In this document: positions 52,455-59,448 of the stretch, piece after piece
Layout of the letters: every line of letters starts with the position of its first letter
How positions within the stretch are numbered: the first letter of the stretch is position 1
Translations under genes and position numbers: made by a program
Notes under the pieces: generated by a model
What the model was told of the DNA's origin: nothing
The model's input: only the letters and a program-made list of their open reading frames with translations
The model's database searches: none
NCBI GenBank assembly: GCA_011045995.1
Contig: DSBQ01000037.1
Location: 1 to 59,448, forward strand
Length of the DNA stretch: 59,448 bases
Reading direction: 5' to 3'
Source of the DNA: Methanoculleus sp.
GTDB lineage: Archaea; Halobacteriota; Methanomicrobia; Methanomicrobiales; Methanomicrobiaceae

Positions 52455-52753
52455 AGGGGGGCGCACCCTTCGCCGGAGGAAAGGGCGTATACCCCACCCA
52501 CCTCCCGTAAAAGCCCCTTTTGCTCCAACCATCCAAATATTCCTTTTTTCCGGTCATGTTAATGGCAGACCAGAGCCTTTGGACGCCCCATCAAAGGGGC
52601 AGTCGCAACAACCCCCTCCCCCGTGAGGGAGGGGACAGGGGGAGGGGGGCAATCAGGGAGCGGAAACCTTCCCACCATCTCAACCAATCAGGATTATCAA
52701 AAAAAAGGCCCGAATAGGCCGGTTAAGGAGGAGGCCCCCAACCCTCTTCACCC
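52455..52753. other. Intergenic region with G/C-rich inverted runs
   Basis: About 300 bases between convergent genes. CCCCCTCCCCCGTGAGGGAG, continuing GGGACAGGGGGAGGGGGG (52611-52650), can fold into a hairpin and holds several G runs. AAAAAAAAGGCCCGAATAGGCC (52698-52719) has a second short stem next to an A/T run, suiting bidirectional termination. No gene. Confidence 0.5.
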
Positions 52754-55009
52754 TCACGGTCCGCTCACCGCAGGCTCTTTCACCGCATGGTGATCCGCAT
52801 ACCGGCAGGTGACCGAGAGCACCGCGGGCATCACGAGGATGGCACCAATAAGTGAGAAGCCGACGGTCAAGACCGTCACCAGCCCGAAGTTGGACAGGAT
52901 GGGAAACTCCGAGAGCATCAAAGCAGAGAACCCAAAGACGGTGGTCAGCCCTGAGATGGTGATCGCCGTACCGATCCTCTGGATGGCGGTCTGAATGGCT
53001 TCCGTGCATCCGCACCCGCGTTCCCGCTCCTCGTCGAACCGCTCCATGATGAGGATCGTATACTCGGATGCGATACCGATGGACATCGCCCCCAGAGTTG
53101 CCGTCAGGATGTTGTACTGGAGGTCGATGACATACATGATGACCGTATTCCACCCGATGATCATGATGATGGGGATCATCGGCGTAATGGCGGCGGCCCG
53201 CCGGTAGACAAGGATCAAAAATGCCGTAATCAGCACGAACCCGAGGACATTCATCCCTGTCTTCGCCGCGGTGATATCGGTCATCATATCGGTGAACATC
53301 ACAATGCTGCCGGTAAAGACCGCAGAAACACCTGCCGGAGGTTCCATCCATGCGAGGTCGCTTGTGAGCTTTGATACGACACCCTCGGCCTCGGACATAC
53401 CGATATCAGTCATCGAGAACTGTATCACCGCCTCGGTCCCGCCGTTCAGGTAACTGTTCCGGGTATCCTCGGGGAGGAGGGCGAGCGCCTCCTGAATTGC
53501 TATCTTGCTCTTTGGAAGCGTCCCGCCGTTTGCAGCGGTAAGGAGTGTTGCAATACTGGTTGCCCCCGTAATCTCGTCATTTTGCGCTGTCGCATAGTCG
53601 CCGAATCCCGCCATCCACTGCAGGACATCGGGAGCAAGGACATCGTTCGAACGGACGATGAGAGGAAGGCTGCTGGTCGAACCGATCACATCCCCGAGCT
53701 TGGACATGCTCACTAAGGCAGGCATATCCGGCGGCACCATATCCGCCTCATCGGTGCTGATGATCACCTCGCTGTCGAGCGGGATCCCGAGGACCGCCAC
53801 ACACCCGAGGAGGAGCAGGATGGGGACCGGGTTTCGTGCAATCTTCCCGGCAACACTGCCGAGCGCCATATCATACCGCTCCATCATGCCGGGACCTGAT
53901 TTCTTCCCCTTCGACCGCACCTCCCTTGACTCGAGGGGCCGGTACTGCACCAGCGTTCCGAAGGTCGGGATGAGCACGAGAGCGGAGAGGTAGCAGCACG
54001 ATACCCCGATGATACAGATGACGCCGAAGTCAACGACCATGGGGAACGGTGCCGTAATGAGCGCAACGAATCCGAGACACGTGGCGCCGAGCGCAATGAC
54101 CACGGCAGGGCCCGACTGGGTGATCGTCGTCGTGACCGCGTCGGCTATCGAGCCCTTTCTGACCTCCTCGTCAAACCTCGTCTGGAACTGGATCGCATAG
54201 TCGATGCCGATACCGATCATCACCGGGAAGGCCGCCATCACCACCATGGAAAGGGGCGTGCCGCTCCACCCCATCACCCCGAAACTGAGAATTACGCCCA
54301 TCACGACGATGCCGACCGGAAGGAAGCGGTACCGCACGTTGCCGAAGAGAAAACCCATCGCAACGACCATGAGGAGGAGGGCAAGGCCGATGAGCATCCC
54401 GGTGGAAGTGCCCATCTCCTGCTCCATCTCATCGGCAAATGCGGCAGACCCTGATACCGTGACGGTCACGCCGGGTGGTGCCGGGGTGATATCGATGATG
54501 GCCTTCAGATTCTGCAGGACGGCAGACTGTACGTCCATCGAGACCGCAGGTTCCAGCCCCACCATCATCAGGGTCATCATGCCGCTCTGCCCGCCAGTGG
54601 AGAGGAGACTCGGCTGTTCATCGACGATCGCCTGGATCTCCGCGGCACTGCCCGGTATGGTTCCGCCGGTCCTTCCTTTCACCACATCGGCGATGCTGAG
54701 AACGGATGTCACATGCTGTTCATTGGAAAAGTCCGCCGTGATCGTCCCGAGATATTCGAGCACCTGTGGATCGTAGAGGTTCTCCCCCTCGATCATCAGG
54801 AAGATCATGTCGCTCCCGTAGGTATTCTCATACTGGTAGACGAGCGACCCTTCGGGTGTCGTGATGTCGATATAGGTCTCAGTGCCGGTCGCCATCTCCA
54901 CCATGCTGGCCCCAAACAGGGCAAACACCATGATCACCGCCGCAGTGAGGGCGACACTCTTCGGGTGGTTGTTGATGATGCCGGCGAGGGCGCCAAATAT
55001 TGATTGCAA
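52754..55009 (-). CDS. RND-superfamily exporter (HAE3/MMPL type)
   Basis: 751-residue transporter with the repeated RND layout: helix 1 (ALTAAVIMVFALFGASMVEM), a large extracytoplasmic loop, a block of helices including GIGIDYAIQFQTRFDEEVRK, a cytoplasmic linker, then a second half with IPLDSEVIISTDEADMVP, another loop, and SIGIASEYTILIMERFDEER in the second block. The two GIxIDYAI/SIGIASEY helices carry the proton-relay acidic residues. The family exports lipids or hydrophobic compounds; substrate unknown. Translation starts at a TTG (55009) behind a strong AGGAG, since no ATG is in place. Divergent from an MFS gene. Confidence 0.9.
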   Translation of the reverse strand: MQSIFGALAGIINNHPKSVALTAAVIMVFALFGASMVEMATGTETYIDITTPEGSLVYQYENTYGSDMIFLMIEGENLYDPQVLEYLGTITADFSNEQHVTSVLSIADVVKGRTGGTIPGSAAEIQAIVDEQPSLLSTGGQSGMMTLMMVGLEPAVSMDVQSAVLQNLKAIIDITPAPPGVTVTVSGSAAFADEMEQEMGTSTGMLIGLALLLMVVAMGFLFGNVRYRFLPVGIVVMGVILSFGVMGWSGTPLSMVVMAAFPVMIGIGIDYAIQFQTRFDEEVRKGSIADAVTTTITQSGPAVVIALGATCLGFVALITAPFPMVVDFGVICIIGVSCCYLSALVLIPTFGTLVQYRPLESREVRSKGKKSGPGMMERYDMALGSVAGKIARNPVPILLLLGCVAVLGIPLDSEVIISTDEADMVPPDMPALVSMSKLGDVIGSTSSLPLIVRSNDVLAPDVLQWMAGFGDYATAQNDEITGATSIATLLTAANGGTLPKSKIAIQEALALLPEDTRNSYLNGGTEAVIQFSMTDIGMSEAEGVVSKLTSDLAWMEPPAGVSAVFTGSIVMFTDMMTDITAAKTGMNVLGFVLITAFLILVYRRAAAITPMIPIIMIIGWNTVIMYVIDLQYNILTATLGAMSIGIASEYTILIMERFDEERERGCGCTEAIQTAIQRIGTAITISGLTTVFGFSALMLSEFPILSNFGLVTVLTVGFSLIGAILVMPAVLSVTCRYADHHAVKEPAVSGP

Positions 55010-55420
55010 AATAATATCTCCTGTATTTCTGAATGATCGCTCCGGGATGTGATTTTTCTTTCAGGCTGCTCTCCTGTCTTTAGGCATCTTCGGCCGCCGC
55101 CCGTTCGAAATCCCATGCGGGGCCTGCATCCCTCATGGCTCTCCCTTTCACCGCACCACTAGGACGGCGGAGGAGGGGGAAACTATGTGAAGATATTGTT
55201 GCGGTGCCTAAATATTAATACTATTACAACTCCCTGAGTTGCGATCTACTTCCCGCCGACAAATTCTGCCAATCAACCTTATCCGCGGGGATGGTCCGAT
55301 GCCGCCGCAGACACCCGCCACGGGTGTTCGGCGCGCATCATCCTTACATGTGCAGTACGCAACGGATGCAAAGAGTGCCTGTCAGGCCATGGGGACCATC
55401 GGAAACCGAATATTCTTCGG
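55010..55420. other. Intergenic region between divergent exporter genes
   Basis: 411 bases. AGGAGATATTATT (minus strand, 55009-55025) is the ribosome-binding site for the RND gene. AAATATTAATACTATTAC near 55210 is a good TATA region for the MFS gene but lies about 210 bases before it, so a leader or second promoter is likely. No gene; a frame running through on the plus strand has no family resemblance. Confidence 0.45.
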
Positions 55421-56866
55421 ATGGAGGAGTACAACTCTATCTCAGATACCATCATGGAATCCTCCCGCGCAACGCCCGTCGTCCTCTCCAGGAGAAACCT
55501 TGCCGCCATTCTCCTGACCACCTGCCTCTCATCGTTTGCCACCCCCTACATCTCATCGGGCGTCCAGATCGCCCTCCCGGTCATCGCGGCGGAATACGGC
55601 ATCAGTGCAACGCTCATCGGCTGGGTGCCAACCGCCTTTCTCATTCCCTATGCGATCTTCCTCCTTCCCTTCGGCAAGATCGCCGATACGTGGGGGCGGC
55701 GCCGGATCTTCCTGGGCGGTACCGCAACGATGGCCGCAGGCATTGCCATAGCAGGGCTTGCCCCGGACTTCTGGTTCATCCTCGCGGGAATGACCGTCGC
55801 AGGCTTCGGGAGCGCCATGACCTTTGCCACCTCTGTTCCCCTGCTCACGACGAACTACCCCCTCCGGGAGCGGGGCAAGGTCATCGGCATCAACACCGCA
55901 GTGGTCTATATCGGCCTCTCATCGGGACCGTTCATCGGCGGCATCCTGACCGATGCCTTCGGCTGGCGGGCCCTCTACCTCGTGGCCGTCCCGGCGGCCC
56001 TCGCAGCCCTTGCGGCAGGCGTCCTCTTTGTGCCCCGCGATACCGGACTCAGGCAGGAACAGGGGCTGCGGTTCGATGCCACAGGAACGGCGGTCTATGC
56101 GGCAGGACTGCTCCTCCTCATCCTCGGGGCCTCCCGACTGCCCGCATTCTGGGCGTTTGCGCTGGTGATCGCAGGAACAGCAGGCATTGCAGGGTTTCTC
56201 ATATGGGAGGGAAGGGCCGTCAATCCCATATTCCCCGTCCGGACCTTTGTCGGCAACCGGCCCTTCACCTACTCGAATATCGCCGCACTGATCAACTACT
56301 CCTCAACGTATGCCATCACCTTCCTTCTCTCGATGTACCTCTACTACATCCAGGGATTCTCACCCGCGGCCGCCGGCACCGTCCTCGTCGCCCAGCCGGT
56401 GATGATGGCGGTAATGACCCCCATCGCCGGCCGCCTCTCGGACCGGATCGAGCCCCGCCTTCTTGCGACCACAGGGATGGCCATCGTCGCCGCCGGGCTC
56501 TTTGCGCTTGCCTTCATCGGATGGGACACCCCGGTGGCAGCGATTGCCGGCATTCTTCTCTTCCTCGGGTTCGGCTACGGGGCCTTCTCCTCGCCAAACA
56601 TGAACTCGATCATGAGTTCGGTGGCAGACTCGCGGGCGGGCATTGCCTCCGCGACCGCCGGGACGATGCGGGTGCTGGGGCAGATCGCCTCCATGGCGAT
56701 TGCGATGACCGCCTTCTCCGTCCTCATCGGGACGGTCGTCATATCGCCGGAGGTGGCAGACGAGCTGTTGCGGGCGATCTCCGCCTCCTTCGTCGTCTTC
56801 GGCTGCCTCTGCACCGCGGGCATCTGGTTCTCCTACGCCCGGGGAGACCTGCGGGCAAAGGGCTGA
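55421..56866 (+). CDS. MFS transporter, DHA2-type (14 helices)
   Basis: 481 residues of a drug:proton antiporter type. Fourteen hydrophobic helices can be placed; between helices 2 and 3 is the MFS signature LPFGKIADTWGRRRIFLGG, and in helix 5 GPFIGGILTDAFGWRALYLV, the antiporter motif C pattern. Repeat signature in the second half: PIAGRLSDRIEPRLLATTG. Starts at ATG 55421 (EEYNSISDTIMESSRAT) or at the next Met, 55454. Likely exports small toxic molecules; substrate unknown. Divergent from the RND gene, forming an efflux block with the arsenic gene nearby. Confidence 0.9.
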   Translation: MEEYNSISDTIMESSRATPVVLSRRNLAAILLTTCLSSFATPYISSGVQIALPVIAAEYGISATLIGWVPTAFLIPYAIFLLPFGKIADTWGRRRIFLGGTATMAAGIAIAGLAPDFWFILAGMTVAGFGSAMTFATSVPLLTTNYPLRERGKVIGINTAVVYIGLSSGPFIGGILTDAFGWRALYLVAVPAALAALAAGVLFVPRDTGLRQEQGLRFDATGTAVYAAGLLLLILGASRLPAFWAFALVIAGTAGIAGFLIWEGRAVNPIFPVRTFVGNRPFTYSNIAALINYSSTYAITFLLSMYLYYIQGFSPAAAGTVLVAQPVMMAVMTPIAGRLSDRIEPRLLATTGMAIVAAGLFALAFIGWDTPVAAIAGILLFLGFGYGAFSSPNMNSIMSSVADSRAGIASATAGTMRVLGQIASMAIAMTAFSVLIGTVVISPEVADELLRAISASFVVFGCLCTAGIWFSYARGDLRAKG

Positions 56867-57064
56867 GCCGAAGGGAGCCCGCTCCCGTCAGCGATTCTCC
56901 GGTATTTTTCGGATTATCCCGCTTTTCATGGTTTCAAAACTCAGGTTGTTTGCTTTTTTTTATGTCCGGGGAGATCCGGGGGGCAGCCGCAGCCGCCATG
57001 GTCTCCCCACTCCCTCCCGGGAGGGAGATTCCCGTGGAAAGAGTTATAAATAATTAACATAGTG

Positions 57065-57078
57065 TTATGTTTACATAA
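57065..57078. promoter_or_regulatory. Palindromic operator before the DUF2178/XRE pair
   Basis: TTATGT and ACATAA form a perfect 6-base inverted repeat around TT (57065-57078), followed by a partial third copy (ACATAA at 57079-57083). AAAGAGTTATAAATAATTAAC near 57040-57055 is the TATA box. The site lies directly upstream of the unit that ends with an XRE repressor, so autoregulation is likely. Confidence 0.6.
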
Positions 57079-57113
57079 CATAAAGTAAGAAATAACTCAC
57101 ACACGGAGAACCC

Positions 57114-57506
57114 ATGACCGAACGAAATTATACCCTGAAGAACTGGATGGGCGTCGGGCTCATCATCGTGGGAGCAGTCATGCTCCTGTTTGCGCCAGCC
57201 TCCTCGCTGATGGGAAGCATCGTCATTAATGCGGGTGCGGTTATCATCTTCCTCGTCTTTGTCCAGCGCAGGTGGCGCAGGGAACCGGACATCCAGGACG
57301 AGCGGACAAAAAAGATCGGTGCACACGGCCTCTCATGGTCGTGGATGTTTACCCTGATGCTGATGGCAATTCTCTACCTCCTGATCGCCGGACAGGTCAT
57401 CGACCCCGACCCCGGCCTTCTCCTCGTCGGACTGATGCTCTTCACCGGGGTCAGCGGCCGCCTCTTTCAGGTCTACTTCTACCGGAAGGGAGACATCGGG
57501 TACTAA
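57114..57506 (+). CDS. DUF2178 family membrane protein
   Basis: 130 residues with four hydrophobic segments: [56 protein letters not shown] and [18 protein letters not shown], and a cytoplasmic charged part ([20 protein letters not shown]). Archaeal DUF2178 proteins are very often paired with an XRE regulator, as here. Function is unknown; a membrane sensor for the repressor is an inference. The start at ATG 57114 follows the palindrome and TATA box closely. Confidence 0.86.
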   Translation: MTERNYTLKNWMGVGLIIVGAVMLLFAPASSLMGSIVINAGAVIIFLVFVQRRWRREPDIQDERTKKIGAHGLSWSWMFTLMLMAILYLLIAGQVIDPDPGLLLVGLMLFTGVSGRLFQVYFYRKGDIGY

Positions 57507-57531
57507 CCCCGGTTTTGCGGAGCGCACCGAT

Positions 57532-57753
57532 ATGCAGACGAGAATGAAGGAGTTTCGCGCCCGGCACGGTATCACGCAGGCCGATCTTGCGGACCGGGTC
57601 GGCGTCCGGCGCGAGACGATCGTCCACCTGGAGAAGGGGGCCTATACCCCCTCGCTGCGCCTGGCGTGGCAGGTAGCACGGGAGCTCGGGACGACGGTGG
57701 ATGAGCTCTTCAGCTTTGATGATGAAGACACGCGAACAACAGCAACGAAATAA
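57532..57753 (+). CDS. XRE-family helix-turn-helix regulator
   Basis: 73-residue Cro/C1-type DNA-binding protein: [20 protein letters not shown], then [20 protein letters not shown] and [20 protein letters not shown], a full five-helix XRE domain with no effector part, and a short acidic tail ([11 protein letters not shown]). Lies 25 bases after the DUF2178 gene. It probably represses the pair from the palindrome at 57065-57078. Similar DUF2178-XRE pairs are common in methanogens and haloarchaea. Confidence 0.9.
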   Translation: MQTRMKEFRARHGITQADLADRVGVRRETIVHLEKGAYTPSLRLAWQVARELGTTVDELFSFDDEDTRTTATK

Positions 57754-57823
57754 TAGAAGAGTGGAGATCAGCTGACAGGTACTTACCCTCTTCCGGGAGT
57801 GGGGTGCGTCTGCCCTGCTCCTC

Positions 57824-58666
57824 TCATAGCATCTTTTTTGCCTGAATTTTTACGGAGGCAACGGCGCCCGCGACCGCGGCAACCTCCTCTGCTGTAAAGG
57901 CAGGCCCTTCGGCGAGCTTCTCATCCGGCACGCAGCATGCGGCCTCTTCCAGCGGATAGGGCCGGGACTCCAACATCTCGATCGCCATAAAACCCGCCTT
58001 CTCAAGGAGACGGACATACTCTTCCTGTGAGACGGCCCCTGCGATGCAGCCGGCGTACATCACCGCCGATTGGCTCACCTTCTCCGGAAGAATCCCGGTG
58101 ATGACAATATCCGAGATCATCAGAGTCCCGCCCTGCCGCAGGACACGGTATGCCTCCCTGAAGACCTGTTCCTTGTCGGGGGAGAGGTTGATGACGCAGT
58201 TGGAGATGACGAGGTCAATTGATTCGTCCTCAACCGGCAGGTGTTCGATCTCCCCGAGCCTGAACTCGACCTGGGAGAGGGCCGCGGTCTCGGCATGCTC
58301 CCGCGCCCGCCTCACCATCTCATAGGTCATGTCCACGCCGATCACATGCCCCTTCGGTCCCACGCGGTAGGCGGCAAGAAAACAGTCGAACCCCGCACCC
58401 GACCCGAGGTCGAGCACCGTCTCCCCTCCTTTCAGGGAGGCAAGCGCGAGCGGGTTTCCGCACCCGAGACCGAGATGAGCGCCTTCCGGCACTTTTTCGA
58501 GGTCCTCCTCACTGTACCCGTGGGCTTCTGCGATAGCATCGAGGTCAGGTCCGCCACAACAGCAGCCGGATTTTCGCTGCGCAACAGCGGCATAGCTAGT
58601 CCGCACCATATCCTTTATGCTCCCCGCTTTCCCCGAAAGTCCCGTATCATCTGCTTTTTCTGTCAT
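57824..58666 (-). CDS. arsM: Arsenite S-adenosylmethionine methyltransferase (ArsM)
   Basis: Methylates As(III) to volatile or less toxic forms with SAM. 280 residues. The N-terminus has YAAVAQRKSGCCCGGP, the methyltransferase fold holds the SAM loop VLDLGSGAGFDCFLAA and GVDMTYEMVRRA, then VISNCVINLSPDKEQVFREA, which supplies an arsenic-binding Cys, and a second Cys in MYAGCIAGAVSQEEY. A C-terminal region with ACCVPDEK matches the family. GGAAGAGGTGG before ATG 58666 sets the start; an in-frame extension upstream is unlikely. Single gene, near two exporters. Confidence 0.92.
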   Translation of the reverse strand: MTEKADDTGLSGKAGSIKDMVRTSYAAVAQRKSGCCCGGPDLDAIAEAHGYSEEDLEKVPEGAHLGLGCGNPLALASLKGGETVLDLGSGAGFDCFLAAYRVGPKGHVIGVDMTYEMVRRAREHAETAALSQVEFRLGEIEHLPVEDESIDLVISNCVINLSPDKEQVFREAYRVLRQGGTLMISDIVITGILPEKVSQSAVMYAGCIAGAVSQEEYVRLLEKAGFMAIEMLESRPYPLEEAACCVPDEKLAEGPAFTAEEVAAVAGAVASVKIQAKKML

Positions 58667-59448
58667 TTTCCACCTCTTCCCCACATCACGATATCATGAG
58701 ATTGTCGCATGAGAGGATGAATATTTCCCGATACCGTCGTCACAGTTGACCAGGAACGGGGGCCGACCTCTCCGTTCTGGAGACCGAATACCGCCGGTTC
58801 AGGATGGCGTCCCCCTTCGGGACGATACGGCGTATCTGTACGATGAAAACCGCGGCATCAGCGGCAAGTCTCAGAGAGACACCGGGCGGCAGATGGCCCG
58901 GGCTTCCGGAGCTTCACCGGCACTTCTTCGGCAGGGGCATTCCCGGCCACCACTCCGCTCCTGCCGATGCACGGGCATGCGCACCGTGGTATCGGAAACT
59001 CCTCCGCCGGGGCGAGCGGATGGTTCCGCCGTGATGAGAGAGCATAAGAAGGTACATTGTAGAGGACGGAAAGAATCTGCTCTTCAGCGATGGATGCCGG
59101 CAGAACTTTTGGTTTCTGTCCCCCCTGTCCTGTCCCGTCCCGGCCCCCGGTTTACGTGCAGCCTATCTCTGCACATGCATTTCCGGTTCGTCATGCTCCA
59201 CCCTTTCCAGCCCTTATTCCCCGCGATCACTTCGACAGAGGCATAATACGAGAGGAGACAATCTTTCAGCAGACGCACTATGCATCCCAAGGACAACGCA
59301 CCGTCATCCGAAGGGCGGAGTGAACAGTTTCACCCTGCAGGAGAAGCCTTATTCAGAAACGGCAGGCGAATTCCCGATATGGCTACTGCCGGCGCCATCA
59401 CATCATCATTTCCCCCCCCCTCTCCCCCCGGTTCTCCCTTCATTGCCA
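58667..59448. other. Window end: no supportable gene
   Basis: 780 bases with open frames on both strands but no family resemblance and no strong start signals. A frame with DGVPLRDDTAYLYDENRG near 58800-58860 looks coding-like for about 20 residues and may be debris. A frame opening at ATG 59280 (MHPKDNAPSSEGRSEQFH) stays open to the edge, so a gene could begin there, but without a ribosome-binding site I do not call it. Confidence 0.3.

Noticed and set aside
51402-52532. Minus-strand 376-codon frame rich in Asp, Glu and Gly opposite the polymer-forming protein
   Set aside because: Low-complexity antisense product; the plus strand has signal peptide, beta-helix repeats and membrane helices.
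55291-57057. 588-codon plus-strand frame overlapping the MFS gene
   Set aside because: Extremely Arg/His/Pro-rich product without motifs; it is an out-of-frame shadow of the transporter gene.
58746-59246. 166-codon frame at the window end
   Set aside because: No start signal, composition unlike neighbours, no family resemblance beyond about 20 residues.

Overview
The window reads as chromosomal DNA of a euryarchaeal methanogen, most likely of the order Methanomicrobiales (an inference from family content; no rRNA gene is present to settle it). Supporting genes are a Trm5-type tRNA methyltransferase, an archaeal Lsm protein, ribosomal protein L37e, archaeal SepF, ZPR1, a MCT-1-like PUA protein, thiol:fumarate reductase TfrAB, an initiator tRNA-Met of archaeal type, and TATA boxes followed by very short or absent leaders. 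Base composition is GC-rich, with AT-rich intergenic islands.

Layout. 1-1 kb: trm5 (cut by the window edge) and a frameshifted HD-domain gene, both minus. 1.2-7.0 kb: a plus-strand amino-acid catabolism block with arcB, arcC and arcA (arginine deiminase pathway) followed by P5C dehydrogenase and proline dehydrogenase. 7.2-14.0 kb: broken CPBP protease-like gene, PH-domain membrane protein, Fe-S aldo/keto reductase, and a two-gene unit in which an Nramp-like transporter fused to a LytS-type 5TM receptor domain overlaps a periplasmic-binding-protein gene. 14-16.5 kb: mostly non-coding or decayed, with two small acidic proteins. 16.5-28.1 kb: housekeeping (thioredoxin, tRNA, purF-rpl37e-lsm, PUA/sepF/zpr1/2H phosphoesterase, purM-lysC, tfrAB).

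28.3-38.9 kb: a redox and oxidative-stress district with a HEAT lipoprotein, glutaredoxin-thioredoxin reductase fusion, rubrerythrin, RadC, a TrmB regulator with its own palindromic operator, a zinc-ribbon protein, a 41-residue desulforedoxin, an AhpD-like protein, a peroxiredoxin and three iron-sulfur-flavoprotein-like FMN reductases. 39.2-51.0 kb: three tandem paralogues of about 1,050 residues, each secreted, Ig-like, with a vWA domain whose metal-site motif is altered. The first two share a 29-nt promoter block. A YwbE gene and a frameshifted Cache lipoprotein lie between copies two and three. 51.3-58.7 kb: a polymer-forming membrane protein, an RND (HAE3) exporter, an MFS exporter, a DUF2178/XRE pair behind a palindrome, and arsenite methyltransferase ArsM. 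The last 780 bases hold no gene I can support.

Working together: ArcA, ArcB and ArcC would convert arginine to ornithine with ATP gain, and the proline and P5C dehydrogenases would carry proline to glutamate. The redox block looks like an oxygen-tolerance set. The exporters, ArsM and the secreted paralogues point to envelope and toxic-compound handling. Five genes carry a reading-frame break (about 0.84, 7.42, 13.89, 36.17 and 47.57 kb). Nearly all are single-nucleotide-type shifts in genes that are otherwise intact, so base-call errors must be excluded before treating them as pseudogenes.
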